Source: Jiangella alkaliphila
GTDB lineage: Bacteria; Actinomycetota; Actinomycetes; Jiangellales; Jiangellaceae
Assembly: GCF_900105925.1 (NCBI RefSeq)
Contig: NZ_LT629791.1
Span: 6,294,001 to 6,358,000 of the forward strand
DNA length: 64,000 nt
Direction: 5' to 3'
In this document: piece after piece, positions 43,710 through 53,030 of the stretch
How the letters are laid out: each line of letters starts with the position of its first letter
Position numbering within the stretch: the stretch's first letter is position 1
Translations under genes and position numbers: made by a program
Notes under the pieces: model-generated
Seen by the model: the letters and a program-made list of their open reading frames with translations, nothing else
Told to the model about the DNA's origin: nothing
Database searches by the model: none

Positions 43710-44879
43710 TCAGCCATCTGAGCGTTCATCCGGGGCGGAGACGGCCGGCTCATCCCCATGTGGGCGGCCGGCCACCCTAGCTGCGCGAACGCCGATACGG
43801 CCTGCACCGACACCGCTCTCGGCCGCCGCGGCCTCGGCCTTGGCGTCCTCGACGGCGGCCGCGGCCTGCTGGGCGACCTGATGCGCCGCGGCGGCGGCAT
43901 CACCGGAGGGCACGCCCCCTGCCGTCAGCTCCCGGTGCTCGTCGTGGTCGAGCTCGGCCTGCGCCCGGCCGTCGCCGTCCTCGCTGCCGGACGCCTGAGC
44001 GGCGCCCGAGCCGGAGTGGTCGCCGAAGGCGCTGGTGACCGTGCGGATCGCCTCGGTGAACTCGCCGGGGATGACCCAGAACGTGTTGTTCTCGCCGCCG
44101 GCGAGGTGCGGCAGCGTCTCGAGGTACTTGTAGGCCAGCACCTTCGGGTCGGCGTCGTTCTGGTGCACCGCCTGGAAGACCCGCTCGATGGCGCGCGCCT
44201 CGCCGTCGGCACGCAGGATCATCGCCTGCTGGTTGCCCTGCGCCTCCAGGATCTCCTGCTGCCGGGTGCCCTCGGCGGTGAGGATCTTCGACTGCCGCTC
44301 CCCCTCGGCGTGCAGGATGACGGCGCGCTTGTCGCGCTCGGCCCGCATCTGCTTCTCCATGGCCTCCTTGATGGTGGACGGCGGATCGATCGCCTTGATC
44401 TCGACCCGGTTCACCCGGATGCCCCACTTCCCCGTCGCGTCGTCGAGCACCGTCCGCAGCTGGGCGTTGATCACCTCACGGGAGGTGAGCGTGCTCTCCA
44501 GGTCCATGCTGCCGATGACGTTGCGCAGCGTGGTGACGGTCAGCTGGTCGATGGCCTGCAGGTAGTTGGCCACCTCGTAGGCCGCCGCGCGGGGGTCGGT
44601 GATCTGGTAGTAGAGCACCGTGTCGATGTTCACCACCAGGTTGTCCTGAGTGATCACCGGCTGCGGCTGCGACGTGAACACGTGCTCGCGCACGTCGAGC
44701 TTGGTGTTGATGCGGTCGACCATCGGGATGATGAAGTTCAGCCCGGGTTGCAGGGTCGTGCGGTAGCGGCCGAATCGCTCGACGTTGTAGCGGCGCGCCT
44801 GAGGCACCACCCGCACCGTCGAGGCGACCCCGAACGCCACCACGGCAGCGAGGACGATGATGAGCACCAGCAGTTCCAT
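43710..44879 (-). CDS. SPFH/stomatin-family membrane protein
   Basis: A 389-residue stomatin/prohibitin-like protein. It has a single N-terminal membrane segment (LLVLIIVLAAVVAFGVAST), the SPFH domain (RYNVERFGRYRTTLQPGLNFIIP, then DIDTVLYYQITDP-like and LRNVIGSMDLESTLTSR), a charged coiled-coil (MEKQMRAERDKRAVILHAEGERQ) and a long Ala/acidic tail from about residue 290. Such proteins form oligomeric scaffolds at the membrane. The gene follows the NfeD gene by 18 bp, the classic pairing for membrane-protein quality control. Confidence 0.9.
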   Translation of the reverse strand: MELLVLIIVLAAVVAFGVASTVRVVPQARRYNVERFGRYRTTLQPGLNFIIPMVDRINTKLDVREHVFTSQPQPVITQDNLVVNIDTVLYYQITDPRAAAYEVANYLQAIDQLTVTTLRNVIGSMDLESTLTSREVINAQLRTVLDDATGKWGIRVNRVEIKAIDPPSTIKEAMEKQMRAERDKRAVILHAEGERQSKILTAEGTRQQEILEAQGNQQAMILRADGEARAIERVFQAVHQNDADPKVLAYKYLETLPHLAGGENNTFWVIPGEFTEAIRTVTSAFGDHSGSGAAQASGSEDGDGRAQAELDHDEHRELTAGGVPSGDAAAAAHQVAQQAAAAVEDAKAEAAAAESGVGAGRIGVRAARVAGRPHGDEPAVSAPDERSDG

Positions 44880-44897
44880 GTGTCCTCCGTCGTCGTG

Positions 44898-45335
44898 TCA
44901 GGGCAGCAGTTCCCGCGGATAGACGATGGCCGTCGCGCCCTCGATCTCCATCACGTCGACCACCGAACCGGCCGGGATCACCTGGTCACCGTCCAGGACG
45001 CGGGCCGACCAGGTCTCACCGGCGAGTTTGATCAGCCCGCGGTCGGTCGTGACGTCCTCGATCACCACGGCCCGCTTCCCGACCAGCGCATCGCTGCCCT
45101 CGCTGGTCAGCGGTGGGTGACTCATGTGCTGGCGAGCGATCGGCCGGACGACCAGCAACCCGGCGGCGCCGGCGAGCGCGAACGCCGCGATCTGCAGCAG
45201 CCACGCACCGCCAAGCCCCGCGACGACGGCCGCGACCAGCGCCGCGCCGGCGAGCATGCCGAGAGCGAACGTCAGCGTGAAGAACTCCGCCGCGCCCAGC
45301 ATCGCAGCCACCAGCAGCCACACGATCCACGACAT
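44898..45335 (-). CDS. NfeD-family membrane protein
   Basis: A 145-residue protein with three or four N-terminal membrane segments (WIVWLLVAAMLGAAEFFT and following) and a C-terminal OB-fold domain (SDALVGKRAVVIEDVTTDRG, then GETWSARVLDGDQVIPAGS, VVDVMEIEGATAIV). ATG at 45335 is placed by GGGAGG 9 bases upstream; the frame extends further without homology. It is co-transcribed with the SPFH gene, with which NfeD proteins physically associate. Confidence 0.9.
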   Translation of the reverse strand: MSWIVWLLVAAMLGAAEFFTLTFALGMLAGAALVAAVVAGLGGAWLLQIAAFALAGAAGLLVVRPIARQHMSHPPLTSEGSDALVGKRAVVIEDVTTDRGLIKLAGETWSARVLDGDQVIPAGSVVDVMEIEGATAIVYPRELLP

Positions 45336-45493
45336 GGAACCGACCTCCCGGACATCCAGGACGGTTACCACCAACCTAACTCGCCGGACCCCAGTCCCAG
45401 GTGGACGGCGGCCGGATCGTGATGGACGTGCCCTGGACACTCTGGCCGGTCGGGAGGCTGACCGGGGCCTGCGCCGTCGGGCACACTGGCCCT

Positions 45494-46354
45494 GTGCCCA
45501 CCGTGTACAAGAGCCCGCGCGGCCAGTTCGCGGTGCAGCAGTGGTGCTCGGACACCCTGGCGCGCGCAGACTTCCCGCTCACTACCGCGAGCGTGGGCAC
45601 CAGCGTCGGTCGCGTGTCGCTCGTGTCGGCCGGGCACCGGACCCCTCAGGTCGTCGTAGTGCCCGGCACGAACTTCAACGCCGCGGTGACCCTGCCGTGG
45701 CTGCGGGCGTTGTCGGATCGGTGGGCGACCACCGTGGTCGATCTGCCCGGCCAACCCGGACTCAGCGACCCGCACCGGCCGCGGTCCGGCCGCATGGCCT
45801 GGTACGGCCGAGTCCTCGACGAGGTCCTGACGGCCGCCGATCTGAACCGTGTCGTGCTCGTGGGCAACTCCCTGGGCGCAGCGGTCGCCCTGGCGGCCGA
45901 CTCACCCCGGATCGCGGTTCGCGCACTGATCTCCCCGGCCGGTGTGACTCGTCTCACCGTGGACCCGACGCTGGCACTGGCCTCGGCGCGCTGGCTGGTG
46001 CGTCCCACAGCCGACCACGCTCGCCGCGTGCTCCGATCGTTCGTCGCCCCCGGCGAGGAGCCGCCCGAGACCGAAGTGGCATGGATGACCCTCGTGGCCA
46101 CCCATTGCCACACCACCCTGGCCCCGCCTCCCCTTCCGCCCGAATTGCTCACCCGCCGCACCAACCGGCCCTGCATTGTCGCCGTCGGCGAGCACGACCG
46201 GTTTCTCCCGCCCCAGCGGCTGGGACCGGCACTGGCGCGGACCATGAATCTCGACCTGCGGGTCCTCCCCGGCATGGGCCACCTGACGACCCCGAGCCAC
46301 CTCGACGACGTGGTGTCGCTGGTAGCCGAGGTCGCCGACCAGCCGCTGGGCTGA
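45494..46354 (+). CDS. Alpha/beta hydrolase
   Basis: A 286-residue alpha/beta hydrolase with nucleophile elbow VLVGNSLGAAVAL (Ser), acid in AVGEHDRFLPP and His in LPGMGHLTTPS. The conserved oxyanion region VVVPGTNFNAAV and DLPGQPGLSDPHRP is also visible. GTG at 45494 is the preferred start because the upstream extension has no homology; no strong ribosome-binding site is present, so a leaderless mRNA is possible. It is divergent from the NfeD gene. The substrate is unknown. Confidence 0.8.
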   Translation: MPTVYKSPRGQFAVQQWCSDTLARADFPLTTASVGTSVGRVSLVSAGHRTPQVVVVPGTNFNAAVTLPWLRALSDRWATTVVDLPGQPGLSDPHRPRSGRMAWYGRVLDEVLTAADLNRVVLVGNSLGAAVALAADSPRIAVRALISPAGVTRLTVDPTLALASARWLVRPTADHARRVLRSFVAPGEEPPETEVAWMTLVATHCHTTLAPPPLPPELLTRRTNRPCIVAVGEHDRFLPPQRLGPALARTMNLDLRVLPGMGHLTTPSHLDDVVSLVAEVADQPLG

Positions 46355-46453
46355 CCACGTGCGCAGACCGAACAGCCCGGATCCGTAGGATGGACATGGT
46401 GCGCCGGGAAGTCTGGTCGGCAGTCGATGCCCCGATCCCTGAGGAGCACCCCT

Positions 46454-47821
46454 ATGACTCAACAGCCTCGCCGCACACCCCTCCTCTTCGGGCGGGGCTC
46501 GTGGGTCGAGGCACACCGCATCGCGGACATCCTGCGCAAGGAGACCATCGGCGGCGCGCTGCTCCTGGCCGGTGCCGTCCTCGCCCTGGTATGGGCGAAC
46601 TCGCCCCCATCCGATCTGTACGAGTCGATCCGCGATTACCGGTTCGGGCCGGAAGCACTGCATCTGGACCTGACCATGGCCGCCTGGGCGTCGGACGGCA
46701 TGCTCGCGATCTTCTTCTTCGTCGCCGGACTGGAACTCAAGCGAGAGTTCGTCGCCGGCGACCTACGATCCCCTCAGCGCGCCGCGGTGCCGATCGCCGC
46801 GGCCCTCGGCGGCGTCGCGATCCCCGCCATCATCTTCACGCTCATCAACCTGCAGGACGGCGGCGCACTCGAGGGATGGGCGATCCCGACCGCCACGGAC
46901 ATCGCCTTCGCCCTGGCCGTCCTCGCCGTCGTGGGACGCAGCCTGCCCACGGCGCTGCGGACGTTCCTGCTCACCCTCGCCGTGGTCGACGACCTCGTCG
47001 CGATCATCATCATCGCCGTCTTCTACACCAGCAGCCTATCCATCGCGCCCCTGCTCGGCGCGCTCCTGCCGCTGGCGGTCTTCGCTTTGCTGGTCCAGAA
47101 GCGGGTGCGCTCCTGGTGGCTGCTGCTGCCGCTCGCCGCCGCCACCTGGACACTGGTGCACGCCTCCGGTGTCCACGCCACCGTCGCGGGTGTCATGCTC
47201 GGCTTCGCCGTGCCGGTGCTGCGCAGCCAGCGGGCCGGCGGCCCCGAAGCCGGCCCGGGCTTGGCCGAACACTTCGAGCACCGGTTCCGGCCACTCTCCG
47301 CCGGCGTCGCCGTGCCGATCTTCGCTTTCATGTCCGCCGGTGTCGCCATCAACGACCAGGGCGGCGGGCTTGCGACATCCCTCACCGACCCGGTGGCTCT
47401 GGGCATCATGGCCGGGCTCGTCCTCGGCAAACCGGTCGGCATCATGACCGCGACCTGGCTGGTCAGCAGGTTCACACAGGCCCGGCTCGATCCCAGCCTC
47501 ACCTGGACCGACGTGTTCGGGCTGGCAATGCTGGCCGGCATCGGCTTCACCGTGTCGCTGCTCATCGGAGAACTCGCCTTCGGCCTCGGCAGCGAACGCG
47601 ACGGTCATGTGAAACTGGCCGTCCTGACCGGTTCCGTGACCGCCGCCCTCCTTGCCACCGTTGTGCTGCGGATCCGCAACCGGGCGCACCGGCTCATCCA
47701 GCTCGCCGAGACGACCGACACTGACCGCGACGGCGTCCCCGATGTCTACGAACACGACGAGACCCGCGACGACGCTGACCCTCGCGGGAGCCCAGCGTCC
47801 GACGAGAACGCCGGCAGCTGA
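46454..47821 (+). CDS. nhaA: Na+/H+ antiporter NhaA
   Basis: A 455-residue antiporter with about 12 membrane segments. The signature is complete: [38 protein letters not shown] with the conserved Asp, [18 protein letters not shown] with the ion-binding Asp pair, and the C-terminal LGKPVGI and [17 protein letters not shown]. It exports sodium in exchange for protons. ATG at 46454 follows GAGGAG by 7 bases. The last 40 residues form a hydrophilic acidic tail ([15 protein letters not shown]) that resembles a calcium-binding repeat and is longer than in E. coli NhaA. Confidence 0.95.
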   Translation: MTQQPRRTPLLFGRGSWVEAHRIADILRKETIGGALLLAGAVLALVWANSPPSDLYESIRDYRFGPEALHLDLTMAAWASDGMLAIFFFVAGLELKREFVAGDLRSPQRAAVPIAAALGGVAIPAIIFTLINLQDGGALEGWAIPTATDIAFALAVLAVVGRSLPTALRTFLLTLAVVDDLVAIIIIAVFYTSSLSIAPLLGALLPLAVFALLVQKRVRSWWLLLPLAAATWTLVHASGVHATVAGVMLGFAVPVLRSQRAGGPEAGPGLAEHFEHRFRPLSAGVAVPIFAFMSAGVAINDQGGGLATSLTDPVALGIMAGLVLGKPVGIMTATWLVSRFTQARLDPSLTWTDVFGLAMLAGIGFTVSLLIGELAFGLGSERDGHVKLAVLTGSVTAALLATVVLRIRNRAHRLIQLAETTDTDRDGVPDVYEHDETRDDADPRGSPASDENAGS

Positions 47822-48082
47822 CGGCCCACCCCTGCTGACATGCCCGGCGGGAGATCGACGACTACAACGTGGCGTGTGCCGTGGCGCCCGGGCTTGTCCA
47901 AAGGCCCGGTCGAGGGCGGCGCGACGGCCGCCAGCCGCGGCCCTTGACCCCGCACGCCCGACCGCGCTGTACTGAAGATCGGTGATGGATCCCGCCGGAG
48001 CCCTGTCGGCTCGAGCCGCCTCCTCGTGAGACTGATGGCTCCTACGCTGTGTACGGCGCCGGAACCGTGTTCGGGAGGATCC

Positions 48083-48457
48083 GTGAAGGAGCAGGGACGC
48101 TCACTGCGACTGTCGATCATCGTTGGTGAAAGCGACCAGTGGCACCACAAGCCGCTCTACACCGAGATCGTGCATCGCGCCCACGCGATGCTCCTGCACC
48201 TCGCGCCCTCGCCGGTCACCCGGCTGCACCGGGCCATTGCACTGCGCTACACGGCCAGGCCCGCGGCGGCGCTGCGTGAGCTGGATGGGCTCGGCGACCG
48301 CCTCGACGGCTACCACCTCTTCCACGCGACCCGGGCCGAACTGCTGCGCGACCTCGGCCGGCCCGCTGAGGCCCGGGCGGCCGACGAACGCGCCCTGCGA
48401 CTCACCCGCAACCCAGCCGAGCAAGCGATCATGCACGAACGCCTCACCTGGGCGTAG
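48083..48457 (+). pseudogene. Chimeric remnant: DUF190 N-terminus joined to an ECF sigma-factor C-terminus
   Basis: A 124-residue frame from GTG 48083 after GGGAGG. The first 30 residues ([18 protein letters not shown] followed by TEIVHRAH) match the start of DUF190 proteins, which are often encoded beside fluoride channels. From about residue 38 ([21 protein letters not shown], then [20 protein letters not shown] and [16 protein letters not shown]) it matches the C-terminal helical repeat of DUF6596-type ECF sigma factors. The two families do not normally occur together, so this looks like an illegitimate fusion by deletion. It could still be translated; function is unlikely. Confidence 0.6.
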
Positions 48458-48611
48458 CCGACCAGCCAGGCGTGTCGGGTACGACGGCGTTGATCTGCTG
48501 GTGTGCCGCACCGGTCATCTGAAGGGAACACAAGAGCAAGGTCACGCGCTGAAGCCAGTACAGGACATCCTCACCGCCCGTACGGCCTACAAGGAGCGCG
48601 CCGAACTCGAA

Positions 48612-50003
48612 TCACGGTGAGTTGGTCGCGCCCGCACGTTCGGCGTCGAATATCCGCTGGTAGATCGCCGCGTCTGCGGGCTTCGGCACAACCGATGCCT
48701 GCACCCTGGGTGTCGGCCAGGCCACGTCCTGGCCGGTGCCCTGGAACGCCAGCCGGGCCAGCCCCAGGGCCGCTGTGTCGAACTCGGCGGCGACGGTGAC
48801 CCGGTGGCCTAGCACGTCTGCGAGCAGCTCGGGCCATCGGCGGTCTCGGGCGCCGCCTCCGCACGCCACGATCTCCTGCGAAGGATGGGTGCGAAGCACG
48901 GGCTCGACGCCACGCCGAATCCACAGCGCGACGCCCTCGAGGACGGCCCGGGCGATGTCGTGGATCCCGACGTCGAGACTCAGGCCACGTAGCTCACCGC
49001 GACCCAGGCCCACCTCGCGCGAACCCGAGCTCGCCGACCCGTGCGGCACGAAGCGCACGCCGGCGGCGCCGGGCTCGCTCATCGCCGCCGAGTCGAGCAG
49101 TGACCGGAAGGCGTCACCGTCGTCGAGCCAAGCGTCGGCGAAGCTCCTCCCGGCCCAAGCGAGCATGCTGCCGCTTCCGACCGCCACCGACAAACAGCGC
49201 GGCGGCTCGGCGTCGGCGAGTGCTACCGGCCCGTCGAATCCGCCGTACGCGGCCGACGATCCCAGGTAGAGACACATGCGCTCCGGCATCGCCGCCTGCG
49301 CACCGAGACACGTGACCAGCCAGTCGCCGCTGCCCGTCACGACGGGCGTGCCGACGCCCAGGCCGGTTGCCGCGGCCGCCTGCGGTGTCACGCTGCCCGC
49401 CCGCGCCGCCGGGTCGAGGATCGCCGGAATCTCCCCGCCGAGTTCGGACACGAGGGCGGCCGCCGCCGGCACGACACGCCCGGTGGCGACGTCCACCAGT
49501 CCGCACCCGCCGGCATCGTAGGCGTCGGTGGCGAGCACCCCCGTGAGCTGGTACCGAAGGTAGTCCTTCACCGTGAGCACACCACGGACCCGGCCGCCTC
49601 CCTCGCCCCACGCCGCGAGTCGCGCCAACGCGGCTCGCCCGCCTGCCGACGGGACGCCGGCGAGCCCACCCTCACGCTCCACGCTGCGAACGTCACCGGG
49701 CAGGAGCACGAGAACGTCCTCCTGCCCGCGGTCCGCCACGGGCACCAGGGTGTGCATGAAGCCACCGACCGCCACGGACGATACCGCCGTGAGGTCGACG
49801 TCCCCACCCAGCCGCCGGACGAGCTCGGTGAGCGTCAGCCACCAGCGGTGCGGTCGGGCCGTCACCGTCCCGTGTCCGCGTTCGATCTCGGTCGTCGCCG
49901 AAGCCTGCGACACCACCTGACCGAGGCGGTCGACGAGGGTGACCTTGATCGACGTCGTTCCCTGATCGACGACCAGGGCCAGTGGGCCGACGTCGTTGCT
50001 CAT
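48612..50003 (-). CDS. FGGY-family carbohydrate kinase
   Basis: A 463-residue sugar kinase of the xylulokinase/glycerol-kinase superfamily. The N-terminal ATPase-fold strand VVDQGTTSIKVTLVD, the substrate loop, TPVVTGSGDWLVTCLGA with the catalytic Asp, and the C-terminal IVACGGGARDRRWPELLADVLG are visible. It would phosphorylate a sugar or polyol made by the two dehydrogenases upstream. ATG at 50003 overlaps the dehydrogenase stop by 4 bp. It is the last gene of the long cluster G operon. Similar arrangements handle tetritols, pentitols or rare ketoses; the substrate is unproven. Confidence 0.88.
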   Translation of the reverse strand: MSNDVGPLALVVDQGTTSIKVTLVDRLGQVVSQASATTEIERGHGTVTARPHRWWLTLTELVRRLGGDVDLTAVSSVAVGGFMHTLVPVADRGQEDVLVLLPGDVRSVEREGGLAGVPSAGGRAALARLAAWGEGGGRVRGVLTVKDYLRYQLTGVLATDAYDAGGCGLVDVATGRVVPAAAALVSELGGEIPAILDPAARAGSVTPQAAAATGLGVGTPVVTGSGDWLVTCLGAQAAMPERMCLYLGSSAAYGGFDGPVALADAEPPRCLSVAVGSGSMLAWAGRSFADAWLDDGDAFRSLLDSAAMSEPGAAGVRFVPHGSASSGSREVGLGRGELRGLSLDVGIHDIARAVLEGVALWIRRGVEPVLRTHPSQEIVACGGGARDRRWPELLADVLGHRVTVAAEFDTAALGLARLAFQGTGQDVAWPTPRVQASVVPKPADAAIYQRIFDAERAGATNSP

Positions 50004-51094
50004 GCGGTCTCGTCGCCCGGCTCGACCAGCACCTTGATCGACTCCACCGAGCGATCGAGCATGATGCTGAAGCCATCGCCGATGCGCTCGAGCGGCAGCC
50101 GATGGGTGATCAGCTCGGTGGCCCGGACCAGGCCGGCGGCCAGCAGGTCCAGCGCACGCCGGTAGTCCGGGACGCCGTCGACACACGAGCCGTAGCTGTT
50201 CGACCACTGCACCGTGAGCTCGCGTTGGTAGGCCACGTGCGGGTCGAACGCCGGTGCTTGCGCGTAGACGCCGACCACCACCACGCGGCCGCCCGGCGCC
50301 GCGAACGCCATCGCGTCCCGCAGCGAACCGTCGGCGTTGCCGGCCGCATCGAACACGACGCCGAACCCACCAGCATGCTCGGCCAGCGCCCGCTGCCATT
50401 CCACCGGATCGGCCGTGTCGTACACCGTGTCCGCTGCACCCGCGCGTAACGCACGGTGCAGCGAGGCATTCGATCGGCCGAAGACCGTGACCCGGTGCCC
50501 GGCCGCCCTGGCCACCTGTCCGAGCGTCAGGCCGATGGCACCGGCGCCGAGGATCAGCACCGGGCTCTTGGCCGGCAGGTCGCTGACGTGCAGCGCGTGC
50601 ACTCCGCATGCGTAGCAGTCCAGGATCGACGCGTCCTCGAGACTGACCTGGTCCGGCAGCGGGTAGGCGTGGTCGCGGGGTACCAGGTCATACTCGGCGA
50701 AACCACGGCTGTGCTGGTGCACTCCGCCCTGCAGCCCGCGCTCGGCGCACAGATAGGTGCGGCCGGACGCGCAGAAGGTGCAGCCACCGCAGCTGACGAG
50801 ATGGACCGGCTCGACCGCCACCCGATCCCCGACCGCGATGTCGTCGACCTCTGGCCCCGCCGCCGCCACCCAGCCGCTGAGCTCGTGGCCGTCGCGATCG
50901 GGACGCTCGGCGCTGTGCTGCCAGGGACCCAGACCTCGGTAGGAGAGCAGGTCGCTGCCGCAGATGCCGGCGTACGCGACCTTCACCAGGACGTCACCCG
51001 TACCCGGCCGCGGCACCGGAACGTTCTCCACCCGGATGTTCCGGCCACCCCGGAACACGGCGGCCCGCATGACCTCCCCGACCAGCAGATCCAT
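50000..51094 (-). CDS. Zinc-dependent medium-chain alcohol/polyol dehydrogenase
   Basis: A 364-residue MDR-family dehydrogenase. Catalytic-zinc ligands lie in AGICGSDLLSY and DGHELSGWV; structural-zinc cysteines in SCGGCTFCASGRTYLC; the NAD-binding loop is VLILGAGAIGLTLGQVA. Members include sorbitol, threonine and galactitol-phosphate dehydrogenases. ATG at 51094 follows GGAG by 6 bases. It lies between the aldolase and FGGY kinase genes in the same operon and probably oxidises a sugar alcohol or aldonate. Confidence 0.9.
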   Translation of the reverse strand: MDLLVGEVMRAAVFRGGRNIRVENVPVPRPGTGDVLVKVAYAGICGSDLLSYRGLGPWQHSAERPDRDGHELSGWVAAAGPEVDDIAVGDRVAVEPVHLVSCGGCTFCASGRTYLCAERGLQGGVHQHSRGFAEYDLVPRDHAYPLPDQVSLEDASILDCYACGVHALHVSDLPAKSPVLILGAGAIGLTLGQVARAAGHRVTVFGRSNASLHRALRAGAADTVYDTADPVEWQRALAEHAGGFGVVFDAAGNADGSLRDAMAFAAPGGRVVVVGVYAQAPAFDPHVAYQRELTVQWSNSYGSCVDGVPDYRRALDLLAAGLVRATELITHRLPLERIGDGFSIMLDRSVESIKVLVEPGDETA

Positions 51095-51106
51095 GAAGAC
51101 TCCTGC

Positions 51107-51958
51107 CTAGAGCGGGGCGTTCAGCAGCTTGGCCGCAACGTCGACCGAAGCACCGCCGTGGACGATCTCCACCAGCGCGGCGACCATCCGGTCGGGCCGT
51201 TCGGCCTCCACGATGTTACGTCCGTAGACGACACCGCGGGCTCCCGCCTCGACCGCATCGGCGGCGAGCTGAAGGGCGTCGCGCGGCGTCGGCTTCATGG
51301 GGCCGCCGAGCGCGAGCAGCGGCACCGGGCAGGACGCGACGACCGAATGGAACTGCTCGACATCGCCGACGAACTGCGCTTTGACGAAGTCGGCGCCGGC
51401 CTCGGCCGATATCCGCGCCCCATTGGAGACGTTCTCCACGGTGTGCGCCTCGACGTTCGCGAAGCCCACCGGAATCGGCTCGGCCATGAGCGGCATCCCC
51501 CACCGATCCGCCACGGCGGCGAGCTCTCGCAGCTCACCGAGCTTGGTGACCTCCGGATTGCCCGGGAACACCTTCAGTTCCAGTGCGTCCGCACCGAACC
51601 GCAGCGCCTGTTCCACGCCGTATCCAGCCGACGGAATCTCGCTGTCCAACGCCAGGATCAGCCCACGGCCGCCCAGGTCGCCCACCACGGCGCGGGCGAA
51701 GCCGATGCCCGCCAGGATCGCGTCGACCCCGCCGTCCACGATGCGCCGGACGGAGGCGCGAGCATCGCCGAGACCGGGCCTCACTCCGTACTTCAGTCCA
51801 GCGTCCATGGCCGCGACGACCGCCTTGCCGTCGCTGCCGAAGACGTGATGCATCCGGCGCAACGGCCAGGCCGGCAGCTGATCGGGAAAGCAGTACGGAC
51901 CATCGGCCCGGTCCGACTCGGATGCCGTGGGATCTACTGTCGTGGTCATCCTTTTCAC
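51107..51958 (-). CDS. Class I aldolase (LsrF/DhnA/FbaB-type, DeoC-like barrel)
   Basis: A 283-residue class I TIM-barrel aldolase. The Schiff-base Lys is expected in EAGADFVKAQFVGD; other family features are GLKYGVRPGLGD, VPLLALGGPMKPTPRDAL and the phosphate-binding GARGVVYGRNIVEAERPD. It probably cleaves a phosphorylated ketose or thiolates an acyl-sugar as LsrF does. GTG at 51958 and ATG at 51949 are both possible starts; neither has ideal spacing to the upstream AGGAGG. The product of the FGGY kinase could be its substrate. Confidence 0.85.
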   Translation of the reverse strand: MKRMTTTVDPTASESDRADGPYCFPDQLPAWPLRRMHHVFGSDGKAVVAAMDAGLKYGVRPGLGDARASVRRIVDGGVDAILAGIGFARAVVGDLGGRGLILALDSEIPSAGYGVEQALRFGADALELKVFPGNPEVTKLGELRELAAVADRWGMPLMAEPIPVGFANVEAHTVENVSNGARISAEAGADFVKAQFVGDVEQFHSVVASCPVPLLALGGPMKPTPRDALQLAADAVEAGARGVVYGRNIVEAERPDRMVAALVEIVHGGASVDVAAKLLNAPL

Positions 51959-52001
51959 GTCCCTCCTGTAGTCCGCGCCGGACTGGGCACGCCCGGTCCG
52001 A

Positions 52002-53009
52002 TCACGCCGTGATGAGCGACTTCAGGCCGGCCTGCGACCTCGTCGTCTCGAAGGCCTCCGCGATGCCGTCCAGACCGAAGCGGTGGCTGACCAGCGGGTC
52101 GGTCTGGACCATCCCGAACTGGAGCAGCCGCAGTGCGGTGCTGAAGTCGTGCGGGCTGAAGTCGTGGCTGCCGTTGATCGACACCTGCTCGTAGTGCGGG
52201 ATGTCGGGATCGAGCTCCACCGTGCCCTTGGGGTGGGTTCCGGCGAACAGGTTCACCGTGGCGTTCTTGGCCGCCATCGCGAGCGCGGACCTGATCGCCG
52301 CGGGGTGGCCGACGGTCACGACCACCGCGTCCGGGCCGTACCCGTCGGTGAGCGCGCGCACCTCGCCGGCGCCTCCGTCGTCGCCGGCGAGCACCACATC
52401 GTGCGCGCCGACCGAGCGCGCCACCTCCAGCCGCGAGGCGATCCGGTCCGTCACGATGACCCGGGCGCCCCTGCGCGCCGCCACCTGTGTGTGCAGCAGC
52501 CCGATCGGCCCGGCTCCGATCACGAGGACGTCGGCCGCGAGCGGCATCGGCACCGACCGGTGAGCGTTGAGCACACAGGCGAGCGGCTCGCAGAAGCTCG
52601 CGGCCTCGAACGATACCGGGTCCGGGATCAGCCGCAGCTGACCGACCGGCATCTTGGTGAACTCGGCGAATCCGGCGATCGGATGCTTGACCACGGACTC
52701 GCAGAAGTTGGCCGCGCCACGGCGGCACTGCCGGCAGGTGCCGCACACGCCGCGCCAGTCGACGACCACCCGGTCGCCGACCCGCCACGTGCCCTCCACC
52801 TGCGGGCCGAGCTGCGTGACGGTGCCGGCGATCTCGTGCCCTGGCGTCCAGGGTGACGCGTACGACTTGGCGCCGGTGTATCCCCGGATGTCGCTCGGGC
52901 ACACGCCCGATGCATGGATCTCTATCGTCGCCTCGCCCGGCCCGGGGACCGGATCCGCCACCTGCTGGACACGCAGATCGCCGGCGCCGTACAAGAATGC
53001 TGCTTTCAC
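52002..53009 (-). CDS. Zinc-dependent medium-chain alcohol/polyol dehydrogenase (second)
   Basis: A 335-residue MDR dehydrogenase with catalytic-zinc ligands in SGVCPSDIRGY and PGHEIAGTV, a structural-zinc site in CGTCRQCRRGAANFC and the cofactor loop VLVIGAGPIGLLHTQVA. The start is GTG at 53009. It is 43 bp upstream of the aldolase gene in the operon and differs clearly from the dehydrogenase at 50000-51094. The two may oxidise successive carbons or different epimers of the substrate. Confidence 0.9.
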   Translation of the reverse strand: MKAAFLYGAGDLRVQQVADPVPGPGEATIEIHASGVCPSDIRGYTGAKSYASPWTPGHEIAGTVTQLGPQVEGTWRVGDRVVVDWRGVCGTCRQCRRGAANFCESVVKHPIAGFAEFTKMPVGQLRLIPDPVSFEAASFCEPLACVLNAHRSVPMPLAADVLVIGAGPIGLLHTQVAARRGARVIVTDRIASRLEVARSVGAHDVVLAGDDGGAGEVRALTDGYGPDAVVVTVGHPAAIRSALAMAAKNATVNLFAGTHPKGTVELDPDIPHYEQVSINGSHDFSPHDFSTALRLLQFGMVQTDPLVSHRFGLDGIAEAFETTRSQAGLKSLITA

Positions 53010-53030
53010 AACCGTTACTCCCTAGAGCGA

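Noticed and set aside
45124-47724. An 866-codon plus-strand open frame over NfeD, hydrolase and NhaA genes
   Set aside because: The frame runs through real genes in another register and gives Arg/Pro-rich noise; NhaA and the hydrolase have clear motifs in their own frames.
48123-48620. A longer plus-strand frame after the chimeric remnant
   Set aside because: It is a different register over the remnant and continues to an unrecognised tail; the 48083 frame carries the homology.
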